DNA from: RGUW01 sp040399325
GTDB taxonomy: Bacteria > Cyanobacteriota > Cyanobacteriia > PCC-6307 > Cyanobiaceae
Length of the DNA stretch: 45,057 bases
NCBI GenBank assembly: GCA_040399325.1
Contig: JBBASJ010000013.1
Location: 1 to 45,057, forward strand
Reading direction: 5' to 3'
Part shown: one piece after another, positions 16,612 to 24,486 of the stretch
Layout of the letters: each line of letters begins with the position of its first letter
Position numbering within the stretch: position 1 is the first letter of the stretch
Program-made: the position numbers and the translations under genes
Notes under the pieces: model-generated
Database searches by the model: none
What the model was told of the DNA's origin: nothing
What the model saw: the letters and a program-made list of their open reading frames with translations, nothing else

Positions 16612-16664
16612 GGGCAGGCCGGCAGCAAGGGTGCCGGGCCAAACTAACCAGAGCTTCAGCCCCG

Positions 16665-17120
16665 ATGGTCCGTCGGTCTGCCTGGCCGCTGCTGGCCCTG
16701 ACAACCGTGCTGCAGGCTGCGCTGGTTCAGGCTGTCCTGATTCAGACAGTCCTGATCCGGGGGGCCCAGGCCTCACTGCTGCGGCCGTTGCTGGACCTGA
16801 TGCGACCGCAGCTGGAGGGGCGGCTGAGCCAGGCCTGCGTGCGGCAGCTGGCGGGCAGCAACGATGCCGACCTGGCGGCACGGCTGCAGGCGCCCTGCCA
16901 GGCGATCGCCGCCCCCATCAGCCGTTGCCTGGTCGAGGAAACCGATCGCTCCGGCAGGAGCCTGAGCGTGATCAGCGACCTGCTGGCCGGCCGGTTCGGC
17001 GACGACAGCGAGCGGGTGGTCAAGCGCTGCCTGGCTCGGCAACTCGGCCTGGAGGCTGGCAGCCTCGACCCGCTGCCCCTGCGGGAGCTGTTGCTGCGCT
17101 ACGGCGCAGCGCGGCCATAG
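16665..17120 (+). CDS. Small secreted protein, unknown
   Basis: This 151-aa protein has an N-terminal hydrophobic segment (VRRSAWPLLALTTVLQAALVQAVLI) that looks like a signal peptide or anchor. A helical Leu/Ala/Arg-rich part with four cysteines follows (QACVRQ, APCQA, SRCLVE, KRCLAR). I recognise no family. The even number of cysteines in an exported protein would suit disulfides, which the VKOR fusion in this window could make. The ATG at 16665 was chosen because it begins the signal-like segment. The 3' end overlaps the convergent RibD-like gene by 22 bp. Confidence 0.6.
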   Translation: MVRRSAWPLLALTTVLQAALVQAVLIQTVLIRGAQASLLRPLLDLMRPQLEGRLSQACVRQLAGSNDADLAARLQAPCQAIAAPISRCLVEETDRSGRSLSVISDLLAGRFGDDSERVVKRCLARQLGLEAGSLDPLPLRELLLRYGAARP

Positions 17121-17746
17121 CGCAGCAGCACCTCGCCATCACCGAGGTGCTGCTGGTGCTCGAGCTGCCAGCCGGCCTGGCCCAGGGGCAGCGGGGTGGC
17201 GGCAGGCAGCCAGCTGTGGGGGCCTGCCAACAGCCTTGGGCACAGGGTGAGCTGCATCGCATCGATGCAGTCGGCCTGCAGCAGGCTCGCGGCCAGCTGG
17301 GCGCCGCCCAGCACCACCAGGCGCCGCAGCCCCTGGCCCCCCAGCACGGCGAGGGCCTGCGCCCAGTCGTGCCAGGGCAGATGGAGGCTGAACCCCGGCG
17401 GCCGGCTGGGGCCGCCCTCGGGCTGCAACAGCCAGCGCTCGACGGGCTGGGCAAAGAACGGCAGCTCAGCCGGCAGCAGGCCGCTGCGGCTGACCACGAT
17501 CGCCACCGGTTGGGGCGCGCGCCCCTGGTCCTGGCGCTGCAGCTGCAGATCGGGGGCCTTGATCAGGCAGGTGCTGCCGTGCAGGCGCAGGGTCTGGGCC
17601 CCGATCAGACAGCCATCGGCCCAGGTCAGGGCCTCCTCCAGCACCCGGCGGTCACCCTTGCCACCCAGCTGGGCTGGCCCACCGGCCGGCGGAGCCAGCC
17701 GGCCATCGAGGCTGATCGCCAGCACCAGCCGCGTCTGGGGTCTCAA
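17099..17746 (-). CDS. RibD C-terminal-type reductase, stand-alone
   Basis: This 215-aa protein has the bacterial RibD/DHFR-like reductase fold: LVLAISLDGRLAPPAGG, a nucleotide-binding DGCLIGAQTLRLHG segment, and LRRLVVLGGAQLAASLL followed by D-LTLCPRLLAG. There is no deaminase domain. Such proteins reduce pyrimidine intermediates of riboflavin or pterin-like compounds with NADPH. I chose a TTG start at 17746 because GAGGGGGG ends about 4 nt before it and overlaps the stop region of the QueD-like gene 10 bp upstream. Coupling to that gene suggests pterin or deazapurine chemistry (inference). Confidence 0.75.
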   Translation of the reverse strand: MRPQTRLVLAISLDGRLAPPAGGPAQLGGKGDRRVLEEALTWADGCLIGAQTLRLHGSTCLIKAPDLQLQRQDQGRAPQPVAIVVSRSGLLPAELPFFAQPVERWLLQPEGGPSRPPGFSLHLPWHDWAQALAVLGGQGLRRLVVLGGAQLAASLLQADCIDAMQLTLCPRLLAGPHSWLPAATPLPLGQAGWQLEHQQHLGDGEVLLRYGRAAP

Positions 17747-17756
17747 CAGACCCCCC

Positions 17757-18671
17757 TCAGGAGACCAGCGCAGCCTCCATGGCCTGGGGCACCAACCCCA
17801 GTTGGGGAGTCTCGGCGAAGACCTCGGCGGCGTTGTTGGGGCTTTCCTGCAGACGCACCTTGTGCAGACGTGCACCGGTGGCGGCGATCGGAGCGCTGAG
17901 GATGTCGGCGATGTGCAGGGCGATGTTCTCGGCGGTGGGCACACAGCTGGCGAAGTGGGCCACATCCTTGTTGAGGAAGGTGTGGTCGAAGGGCTCGACC
18001 ACCAGGTCCTCGACCAGCTGCTGCAGGGCCGCCAGATCACAGACCATGCCGGTGCGCGGCTCGATCTGGCCGCGCACGGTCACGTCCAGCAGGTAATTGT
18101 GGCCGTGGCCGTGGGGCCGGGCACACTTGCCGTAGATGGCGTCGTTGTCAGCCTGGGAGAGTTCTTCGCGGGCCAGGCGGTGGGCGGCGGCGAAGTGGGT
18201 TCTGATCGAGACGAAGGCTTCCATGGTGTCGCCGAGCACGTCGGCCCAGAGGGTTTCAGATTCGTAGAGACGGATGCCCACCACGGGCAGATGGGGCATC
18301 AGACGGGTCCAGATCACCCGCGCCAGGGCCTCGGTGGTGGGCAGGCTGCCTGCCGGGAGGCTCAGGTCAAACTCGGGCCACACGCCGTTCAGGCTGCGAA
18401 AGTCGAGCTGGGCGGTGATCTCGGCCTTGATGGCGTGCTTCACCTCCGAGAGGTTGAGCACCATGCCGTTGGCGTCGAGGGGCCCGGCCATCGCCACGAT
18501 CAGCTCGTAGTTGTGGCCATGGCCTGGAGCCTGGCTGCAGGGACCGAAGCGGGCCCGGTTGTCATCGTCCGAGAGTTCGGGCAACCAGTACAGATGGCTG
18601 GCGCTGAACCGGGCACGGCGGGTGATCAGGCAGGGCCGGCCGCGGCCGTGGGGGGCTCCTTGGGCCGTCAT
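17757..18671 (-). CDS. Two-domain QueD/PTPS-like protein
   Basis: This 304-aa protein is a tandem of two 6-pyruvoyl-tetrahydropterin synthase folds. The C-terminal copy has the full QueD signature C183-x3-H187-G-H189, with H164 and H191 completing the zinc set. The N-terminal copy keeps zinc histidines H26, H51, H53 and Cys45, but has Pro49 where the signature needs His. QueD makes 6-carboxytetrahydropterin from dihydroneopterin triphosphate for queuosine; PTPS-like relatives act in pterin synthesis. The first half may be catalytically altered. It is followed 10 bp later by a RibD-like reductase and is divergent from aroK. Confidence 0.85.
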   Translation of the reverse strand: MTAQGAPHGRGRPCLITRRARFSASHLYWLPELSDDDNRARFGPCSQAPGHGHNYELIVAMAGPLDANGMVLNLSEVKHAIKAEITAQLDFRSLNGVWPEFDLSLPAGSLPTTEALARVIWTRLMPHLPVVGIRLYESETLWADVLGDTMEAFVSIRTHFAAAHRLAREELSQADNDAIYGKCARPHGHGHNYLLDVTVRGQIEPRTGMVCDLAALQQLVEDLVVEPFDHTFLNKDVAHFASCVPTAENIALHIADILSAPIAATGARLHKVRLQESPNNAAEVFAETPQLGLVPQAMEAALVS

Positions 18672-18701
18672 TGCCGTCCTTGAAGAACGGCCATCCTAGA
18701 A

Positions 18702-19376
18702 ATGCGCTGTTCCCACTGCCGACCACGCCTGGTGACTGCCGAGCCGATCGACGCCGCTTCTGAAGCCTCAGCGCTGCGCCGCCGCCTCGAAGGCCTCAAC
18801 CTCTACCTGGTGGGCATGATGGGGGCCGGCAAGAGTGCCGTCGGGCGACCGCTGGCCGAGGCGCTGGGTTACCGCTTCGTCGATGCGGACACCGCCATCG
18901 AGGCGGTGGCCGGTCGGCCGATCCCGCAGATCTTCGCCGAGCAGGGCGAGGCGGGGTTTCGCGAACTCGAAACCGCCGTGATCGGTCAGATCGCAGCCTG
19001 GCACTCGCTGGTGGTGGCCACCGGCGGGGGTGTGGTGACCCGTCCCGAGAACTGGGGCCACATGCGCCAGGGGGTGGTGATCTGGCTCGACGCGCCGGCC
19101 GAGCTTCTGCTGGCTCGGCTCAGCGCCGACCCGACACCACGGCCCCTGCTGCAGAGCGCTGACCGGGAAGCCCGGCTGCAGGCCCTGCTGCAGGAACGCA
19201 GGCCGCTCTACCAGCAGGCCGACCTGCAGATCAGCCAGAGCGGTGAACCACCGGCCGCCGTGGCCGAGCTGGTGCTGCAGTCCCTGCCGGGGATTCTCAA
19301 GGGCCGCGAAGCCCCCCCCGAGGGCGGCGTGGTGCTGCAGGACGGCGACGGCCAGCTGCTGCAATCGTTCAATTGA
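18702..19376 (+). CDS. aroK: Shikimate kinase AroK
   Basis: It phosphorylates shikimate at the 3-OH with ATP in aromatic amino acid synthesis. The Walker A loop is MMGAGKSAVGR near residues 39-49. DADTAIEAVAG (shikimate/Mg site), FRELE, and ATGGGVVTRPEN (GGG substrate-binding segment) follow, then an RPLL lid region. At 224 aa it is longer than the classic E. coli enzyme because of N- and C-terminal extensions common in cyanobacteria. The ATG at 18702 lies 30 bp from the divergent QueD-like start; a GTG at 18732 is an alternative. Confidence 0.93.
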   Translation: MRCSHCRPRLVTAEPIDAASEASALRRRLEGLNLYLVGMMGAGKSAVGRPLAEALGYRFVDADTAIEAVAGRPIPQIFAEQGEAGFRELETAVIGQIAAWHSLVVATGGGVVTRPENWGHMRQGVVIWLDAPAELLLARLSADPTPRPLLQSADREARLQALLQERRPLYQQADLQISQSGEPPAAVAELVLQSLPGILKGREAPPEGGVVLQDGDGQLLQSFN

Positions 19377-19388
19377 GCCCGGCCCGCC

Positions 19389-19652
19389 TCAGCCCCCCGG
19401 TGGCTCCAGCCGCACCGCAAACCACTGCACCACCAGACCGGGCTCGAGCTCCAGTTCACAGGCCGTCTCGAGCAGGCGCTGGGCCCGTTCCCGGGTCCCG
19501 GCCAGGTGGCGCAGGTCGGCCGGCGGCTCGGCCAGGGTGTCGAGCCGGCCGGCCAGCCAGAGCAGGGTCTCATCGGCGCTGAGGATGCGCTCGGCCCCAC
19601 CGGGCTCCAGCACCACGTAATGATCGAGCTCACGCAGCAGCGGATCAGACAT
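19389..19652 (-). CDS. CRR7-like protein
   Basis: This 87-aa soluble protein begins MSDPLLRELDHYVVLEPGGAERI and contains an ETLLWLAGRLDTL helix. The DHYVVLEPG pattern and size fit chlororespiratory reduction 7 (CRR7), needed for NDH-1 complex accumulation in plants and conserved in cyanobacteria. This is a pattern match, not a proven assignment. Its start codon shares CATG with the divergent DUF6816-like gene. It ends 12 bp from the convergent aroK stop. Confidence 0.65.
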   Translation of the reverse strand: MSDPLLRELDHYVVLEPGGAERILSADETLLWLAGRLDTLAEPPADLRHLAGTRERAQRLLETACELELEPGLVVQWFAVRLEPPGG

Positions 19653-20337
19653 GACGTTGGCCCTGGTGGGATCCATGTTGGCCCTGCTGCTGACCGTGAT
19701 GCCCGTGCTGCCGCTCAACGTGCTGCCAGGGCGGGCCGCCAGCTGGCCCGACTGGCGCCTGCCGGCCCCGCTGCAGCCGAGCGGCAAGCGCGATCTGGTG
19801 TACCCCAGCTGGTTTGCCGGCTCCTGGATCGTCAGCAGCGACGACGGCACCTACCCGGTGCGGTTCGCACCGGGTGCCGATGGCACGGTGGTGGGCGAGC
19901 GGGCCTTCAACGCCGCCTCGGTGGGCCGGGCGGTGCTGGGCGACGCGCTGCTGCGGGTCGACAACGACCCGTCCAACCCCAACCGCCAACTGGCCGCCCT
20001 GATCAACGACCTGCTGCTCGAATCGACCGTGGTGGCCCGGCGCAGCGAAAGTCTGGTCGAGCCAGAGGCCGATGGCCTGGCGGGCAGCGAGCAGGCCGAG
20101 TTCTTCGCCGATGAACTGGCCCTGCAGGTGCTGCACCAACCCGGTGCACCGCCCCGGATCAGCCGCATCGAAACCCTCAGCCGCTACCGGCTCCAGAGCG
20201 ACGGCAGCATCGACGGCGAGCAATGGCAGGCCACCTATGCCTCTCCGGGCTCAGGGCTGGCGGCGGTGCCGCTGCGCAGCGCCCATTGGCAGCTGAAGCT
20301 CACACCAGGCGCTCCACCAGACGCTCACGCCAGCTGA
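19651..20337 (+). CDS. DUF6816-like exported protein
   Basis: This 228-aa protein has an N-terminal signal peptide (LALVGSMLALLLTVMPVLPLNVLPG, then RAASWPDWRLPAPL). The exported part has YPSWFAGSWIVSSDDGTYPVRF and an ISRIETLSRYRLQSDGSI segment. It resembles a cyanobacterial/plant lumenal DUF6816 group; function unknown. The first ATG at 19651 overlaps the CRR7-like start on the other strand. ATG at 19675 still leaves a full signal peptide and may be the true start. The 3' end overlaps the GST gene by 38 bp. Confidence 0.65.
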   Translation: MTLALVGSMLALLLTVMPVLPLNVLPGRAASWPDWRLPAPLQPSGKRDLVYPSWFAGSWIVSSDDGTYPVRFAPGADGTVVGERAFNAASVGRAVLGDALLRVDNDPSNPNRQLAALINDLLLESTVVARRSESLVEPEADGLAGSEQAEFFADELALQVLHQPGAPPRISRIETLSRYRLQSDGSIDGEQWQATYASPGSGLAAVPLRSAHWQLKLTPGAPPDAHAS

Positions 20338-20989
20338 ACAACGGCTCGAGCAGCGGGTTGTCGCCCAGACCCGGCACCACCAGGCCCTGGGGCCGCAGCC
20401 ACGACAGCTGGGCCGCCACCGCCAGATCGGCGAGGCTCAGGGACTGGCCCACCAGATAGGGCTGCTGGCTGACCAGGGTCTGCAGATTCTCGAGGCTGCG
20501 CTGCAACTGGAGCCGTTCGCCGCTGCCGAGCAACGATTCGCCCAGGGCCTCGGCAAGGCCGCCGAGACCGGCGGGCACGGCCGCCACCAGCTGCTTGAGC
20601 GGACCGGGCGTGGCCGCCGGCAACAACACCGCCCGCAACGCCGGATCACCGGCCGCGGCCTGCACCAGGGCCAGCCGCACACCGGAGGCCAGAGCGGTAT
20701 CGGCCCAGTCTTCGAGCAGCAGCACCCGGGCGCGCAGGTCAGGGTCCGCCGGCAGCAGCGGCGGCTGGGGATGCTCGCGTTCCAGATGCAGGGCGATCGC
20801 GGTGGAATCGGCGATCACGGTTTCGCCATCCACCAGCACGGGCACCTGACGCTGCCCCGACAGCTTGAACAGGTTGACCTGACCAACGCCGGGCGTCACT
20901 TCGACAATCTCGTGCTCGAGCCCCTTGAAGGCCAGCATCAGCCGAACCTTCTCGCAGAAGGGGGACTGGCGAAACTGATGCAGCTGCAT
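20300..20989 (-). CDS. Glutathione S-transferase family protein
   Basis: This 229-aa protein has an N-terminal thioredoxin-like GST domain: QFRQSPFCEKVRLMLAFKGL holds the probable catalytic Ser/Cys, and RQVPVLVDGETVIADSTAI holds the cis-Pro and the glutathione-contacting ES/DS motif. A helical C-terminal domain follows, with VGQSLSLADLAVAAQLSWL as the usual N-cap box. The likely roles are glutathione conjugation or thiol reduction in stress; the substrate is unknown. It overlaps the convergent DUF6816-like gene. Confidence 0.87.
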   Translation of the reverse strand: MQLHQFRQSPFCEKVRLMLAFKGLEHEIVEVTPGVGQVNLFKLSGQRQVPVLVDGETVIADSTAIALHLEREHPQPPLLPADPDLRARVLLLEDWADTALASGVRLALVQAAAGDPALRAVLLPAATPGPLKQLVAAVPAGLGGLAEALGESLLGSGERLQLQRSLENLQTLVSQQPYLVGQSLSLADLAVAAQLSWLRPQGLVVPGLGDNPLLEPLFSWRERLVERLV

Positions 20990-21038
20990 GCCAACAGGAC
21001 CTCAAGGGCGGCAGAGTAGCGAGCGAGACCCGGCGGCG

Positions 21039-21245
21039 ATGAAGGATTTCTTTTTGAACGTGACGCGCTATCCGCGTTATCTGGTCGCCTTTGGTCTGGG
21101 GGTGGCCAATTCGGTGTTTGAACCCCTGGCTGCCCGGGCCAGCAATCCGGTGACCGCGATCGCCCTGATCGGCGCTGGCGTCAGTGGCCTGATCAGCCTG
21201 TCACTGGTGTTGCATGCCATGGTGAGCACAGCACCGTTGACATAG
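21039..21245 (+). CDS. DUF751/Ycf33 membrane protein
   Basis: This 68-aa protein starts MKDFFLNVTRYPRYLVAFGLG and has two hydrophobic helices (residues about 10-27 and 39-62). The start RYPRYL and length match Ycf33/DUF751, conserved in cyanobacteria and some plastids, function unknown. ATG at 21039 chosen over a longer frame beginning at 20988, which would overlap the divergent GST start. It is 2 bp before rbfA and is the first gene of a five-gene operon. Confidence 0.8.
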   Translation: MKDFFLNVTRYPRYLVAFGLGVANSVFEPLAARASNPVTAIALIGAGVSGLISLSLVLHAMVSTAPLT

Positions 21246-21247
21246 CC

Positions 21248-21649
21248 ATGGCACAGGGCCGACGGGTCGAGCGGGTGGCGGCCCTGATCCGCCGCGAAGT
21301 GAGCGAGCTGCTGCTCAGCGGCATCAAGGACGAGCGGGTCAGCCAGGGCATGGTGAGCGTCACCCATGTCGACGTGGCCGGCGATCTGCAGCACTGCAAG
21401 ATCTTCGTGAGCGTCTATGGCAGTGGCGATGCCCCGCAGCAGGCCCTGGCCGGACTGCGCTCGGCGGCGCCCTTTGTCAAAGGCGAACTGAGCCGACGCC
21501 TCAAAATGCGCCGCACCCCCGAGGTGGTGTTCGTGCTGGATCGCGGCCTCGAGCAGGGCACCACGGTGCTGAGCCTGCTCAACAAGCTCGAAGCCGAACG
21601 CGAGCAGAAGGGCGAACCGGGCGAAGGCGGCCTCGCCTTCCGTGACTGA
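21248..21649 (+). CDS. rbfA: Ribosome-binding factor A
   Basis: RbfA binds the 30S subunit during late maturation and helps 16S rRNA 5'-end processing. The 133-aa protein has the KH-like fold: RVERVAALIRREVSELLL, then MVSVTHVDVAGDLQHCKIFVSVYG and LSRRLKMRRTPEVVFVLD. Length is standard. ATG start 2 bp after the DUF751 stop; its 3' end overlaps the GTG of the GH3 gene by 8 bp. Confidence 0.95.
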   Translation: MAQGRRVERVAALIRREVSELLLSGIKDERVSQGMVSVTHVDVAGDLQHCKIFVSVYGSGDAPQQALAGLRSAAPFVKGELSRRLKMRRTPEVVFVLDRGLEQGTTVLSLLNKLEAEREQKGEPGEGGLAFRD

Positions 21650-23288
21650 CGGTGTCGTGACGTCCTCTGCCAGCGGCAACGGTGAGCTCGAAGCCCTGAT
21701 CGCCTCGCTGCTGGTGATCCGCGCCAGCGGTCACCTGCTCGATGGCCAGCGGCGCTACCCCCAGTGGGAGCTGTCGAATGGCGAGCTCGAATCGCTGCTG
21801 AAGCTGGGGGTGGGCGGGGTGATCCTGCTGGGCGGCAGCGCCGCCGAGCTCAGCCTGCGCTGCCGGCAGCTCCAGGGCTGGGCCGGGAAACCGCTGCTGC
21901 TCTGTGCCGATGTCGAAGAAGGGGTCGGCCAGCGCTTTGAGGGGGCCAGCTGGCTGCCACCACCGCTGAGCCTGGGCCAGCTGCATGCCCGCAACCCCGA
22001 TCAAGCCGTGGCTCTGGCCCACCGCTACGGACGCTGCACCGGCCGCGAGGCCCGGGCCCTGGGGCTCAACTGGGTGCTGGGGCCTGTGTGCGATGTCAAC
22101 AACAACCCCGCCAACCCGGTGATCAACGTGCGGGCCTGGGGTGAAACCCCCGCGGTGGTCAGCGCCCTCACCCGGGCCTTCAGCACGGGGCTGCAGGCCG
22201 AAGGGGTGCTGGGCTGCGCCAAGCACTTTCCGGGCCACGGCGACACCAGTGTCGATTCGCACCTCGCGCTGCCGGTGCTGCACCACAGCCGCCAGCGGCT
22301 GGCCGAGGTGGAGCTGCCGCCCTTTGTGGCCTGCATCGACGCCGGGGTCGAGGCGGTGATGACGGCCCACCTGATGCTGCCCGCCCTCGATGCCGAGCGC
22401 CCCGCCACCCTCTCGAAGGCGGTGCTCACCGACCTGCTGCGGGGGCAGCTGGGGTTTGACGGTCTGGTGGTCACCGACGCGCTGGTGATGGAGGCGATCA
22501 GCCAGCGCTACGGGGCCGGCGAAGCGGCCGTGCTGGCCCTCGAGGCCGGCGCCGATCTGGTGCTGATGCCGGCCGATGCCCGGGCCGCCCTGGCCGCCAT
22601 CGCCGCTGCCGTGGCAAGCGGACGCCTGCGCCACGAGCAGCTCGCCATCAGTGCCCAACGGCGCCGGCGGGCGCTGCAGCGCATCAGCGAGCAGCAAAGC
22701 CCAAGGCTGGCCGCCCCCGAACAGCTGGAGCCTGACACCGAGCTGGCCCAGGCGGTGCTGGAGCTGAGCCTGCAGCGCCAGGGGGGACGCCTGGCAGGCG
22801 CCACTGGCATCAATCTGATTCGTCTGGAGAGCGGCCTGCAGGCGCCCCAGGCAGTGCCCCGGCTGCCGGCGCTGGAGCTGCCGGCGGCCCAGGGCTTCAG
22901 GGCTGTGCTGCTGGAGCCCCGCAGCCCCAGCCCCTGGGCCGATGCGCCCGAGGCACCCTTGAACCTGGCCGCACTGGGCGAGGGGGCGGTGCTGCTGCAG
23001 CTGTTTGTGCGGGGGAACCCGTTCCGCGGCTCCAGCGCCGCCCGCGAACCCTGGGCCGAGGTGGTGATGCAGCTGCAGCGGCTGGGGCGGCTGGCGGGAC
23101 TGATCGTCTACGGCAGCCCCTACCTGTGGCAGAGCCTGCAGGCGGTGCTCGAACCACAGATTCCGGCGGCCTACAGCCCCGGACAGATGCCCCAGGCCCA
23201 GACCCTGGCCCTGCAGAGCCTGGGCCTGGGACCGGGCTTCGGCGACACTGAGGCCGGCAGCGATGCCCGCAGCGACTTCACCGACTGA
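21642..23288 (+). CDS. nagZ: Glycoside hydrolase family 3, NagZ-like
   Basis: NagZ removes terminal beta-N-acetylglucosamine from peptidoglycan fragments. The 548-aa protein has the diagnostic KHFPGHGDTSVDSHLALPVL loop near residues 193-212, where the NagZ His/Asp pair resides. VVTDALVMEAI follows, with the likely nucleophile Asp. A C-terminal domain of about 200 aa is longer than in E. coli NagZ. GTG start overlapping rbfA. Cyanobacterial members may also act on other beta-hexosaminides. Confidence 0.88.
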   Translation: MTDGVVTSSASGNGELEALIASLLVIRASGHLLDGQRRYPQWELSNGELESLLKLGVGGVILLGGSAAELSLRCRQLQGWAGKPLLLCADVEEGVGQRFEGASWLPPPLSLGQLHARNPDQAVALAHRYGRCTGREARALGLNWVLGPVCDVNNNPANPVINVRAWGETPAVVSALTRAFSTGLQAEGVLGCAKHFPGHGDTSVDSHLALPVLHHSRQRLAEVELPPFVACIDAGVEAVMTAHLMLPALDAERPATLSKAVLTDLLRGQLGFDGLVVTDALVMEAISQRYGAGEAAVLALEAGADLVLMPADARAALAAIAAAVASGRLRHEQLAISAQRRRRALQRISEQQSPRLAAPEQLEPDTELAQAVLELSLQRQGGRLAGATGINLIRLESGLQAPQAVPRLPALELPAAQGFRAVLLEPRSPSPWADAPEAPLNLAALGEGAVLLQLFVRGNPFRGSSAAREPWAEVVMQLQRLGRLAGLIVYGSPYLWQSLQAVLEPQIPAAYSPGQMPQAQTLALQSLGLGPGFGDTEAGSDARSDFTD

Positions 23289-23301
23289 ATTTCTGGCCGC
23301 G

Positions 23302-24486
23302 ATGCTCAGCCTCTCGATGATCGTGCGCGACGAAGCCGAGCGACTGGAGCGCTGCCTGGCCTCGGTGAGGGGATTCGTCGACGAGATGGTGCTGGTCGAC
23401 ACGGGATCCAGTGACGACACCGTGGCCATTGCCGAGCGCTGCGGGGCCGTGGTGCACCACGTGCCCTGGCCGGGCGACTTCGGCCCGGCCCGCAACACGG
23501 CCCTGAAACACGTCAGCGGCGACTGGGTGCTGGTGCTCGATGCCGATGAGATGCTCAGCGACCAGGCCAGAGAGCCGCTGCGGCAGTTGATGGCCGATCC
23601 CGACCTGCTGCTGATCAACCTGCTGCGCCATGAACTTGGGGCGGCGCAGGCCCCTTACTCCAATGTGAGCCGCCTGTTTCGACGCCACCCTCAGATCAGC
23701 TGGAGCCGCCGCTACCACGCCATGGTCGACGACAGCGTCGCGGCCCTGCTGGAGCGGGAACCCCACTGGCGGATCGCCGACTGCCCGGTGCCGGCCCTGC
23801 TGCATGACGGCTACCGCCCCGAACTGCTGGCCAGCGGCCAGAAGGCCCGGCGGCTGCGGGCGGCGATGGAGGCCGAGCTGGCCGAACGTCCTGGCGATGC
23901 CTACGCCGCCGCCAAGCTGGGGGCCCTCGAGATCAGCGAGGGCCAGCGCGAGCGCGGCCTCTCCCTGCTGCGCCAGGGGCTGGCCCAATGCCCGAGCGAG
24001 GCCCACCCCGAGCGCTACGAGCTGCTGCTGCACCTGGCCCTGGCCGACGACGGCGGTACAGCTGAGACGCTGTACCGCCAGGCCCTGGAGCTGCCGCTGC
24101 CCCCACGGCTGACCCTGGCGGCCCGCCTCAACCTGGCCACCCTGCTGCTGGAGCACGGCAACCTCGAGGACGCCGCTGCCCTGGCACGCGGCGCCGCCGA
24201 GGCGGCACCCGAACTGGCGCTGGGGTGGCGCAGTCTGGGGCTGATCGAACGGCGACGCGGCCGCCTCGGCGAGGCCATCCAGGCCTACCGCCGCAGCCTG
24301 AGCCTCGAGCCCGATCACCCCGAAACCCATCAGAACCTGGCGGTGGCCCTGCTGCTGGGCGGCGAGATCGACGGGGCCCGCGCCGGATTTGTGCAGGCCA
24401 TCAGCCTGCTGCAGACCCAGGGGCGCCACAGCGAGGCGGTGGCTCTGCGCCAGCAGGCCGGGGCCATGGTGAAGCTGAATGCCTGA
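23302..24486 (+). CDS. GT2 glycosyltransferase with TPR repeats
   Basis: The N-terminal GT2 domain has LSMIVRDEAERLERCLASV, VDTGSSDDT and the DxD-like VLDADEM. It is followed by at least three TPR-like helical repeats (for example AIQAYRRSLSLEPDHPETHQNLAVALLL). The family (WaaE/TPR-GT2 type) transfers sugars to lipopolysaccharide, glycans or proteins; acceptor unknown. I prefer the ATG at 23302, which begins right at the domain (394 aa). An earlier ATG at 23263 would overlap the GH3 gene by 26 bp. hemD overlaps its end by 8 bp. Confidence 0.85.
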   Translation: MLSLSMIVRDEAERLERCLASVRGFVDEMVLVDTGSSDDTVAIAERCGAVVHHVPWPGDFGPARNTALKHVSGDWVLVLDADEMLSDQAREPLRQLMADPDLLLINLLRHELGAAQAPYSNVSRLFRRHPQISWSRRYHAMVDDSVAALLEREPHWRIADCPVPALLHDGYRPELLASGQKARRLRAAMEAELAERPGDAYAAAKLGALEISEGQRERGLSLLRQGLAQCPSEAHPERYELLLHLALADDGGTAETLYRQALELPLPPRLTLAARLNLATLLLEHGNLEDAAALARGAAEAAPELALGWRSLGLIERRRGRLGEAIQAYRRSLSLEPDHPETHQNLAVALLLGGEIDGARAGFVQAISLLQTQGRHSEAVALRQQAGAMVKLNA

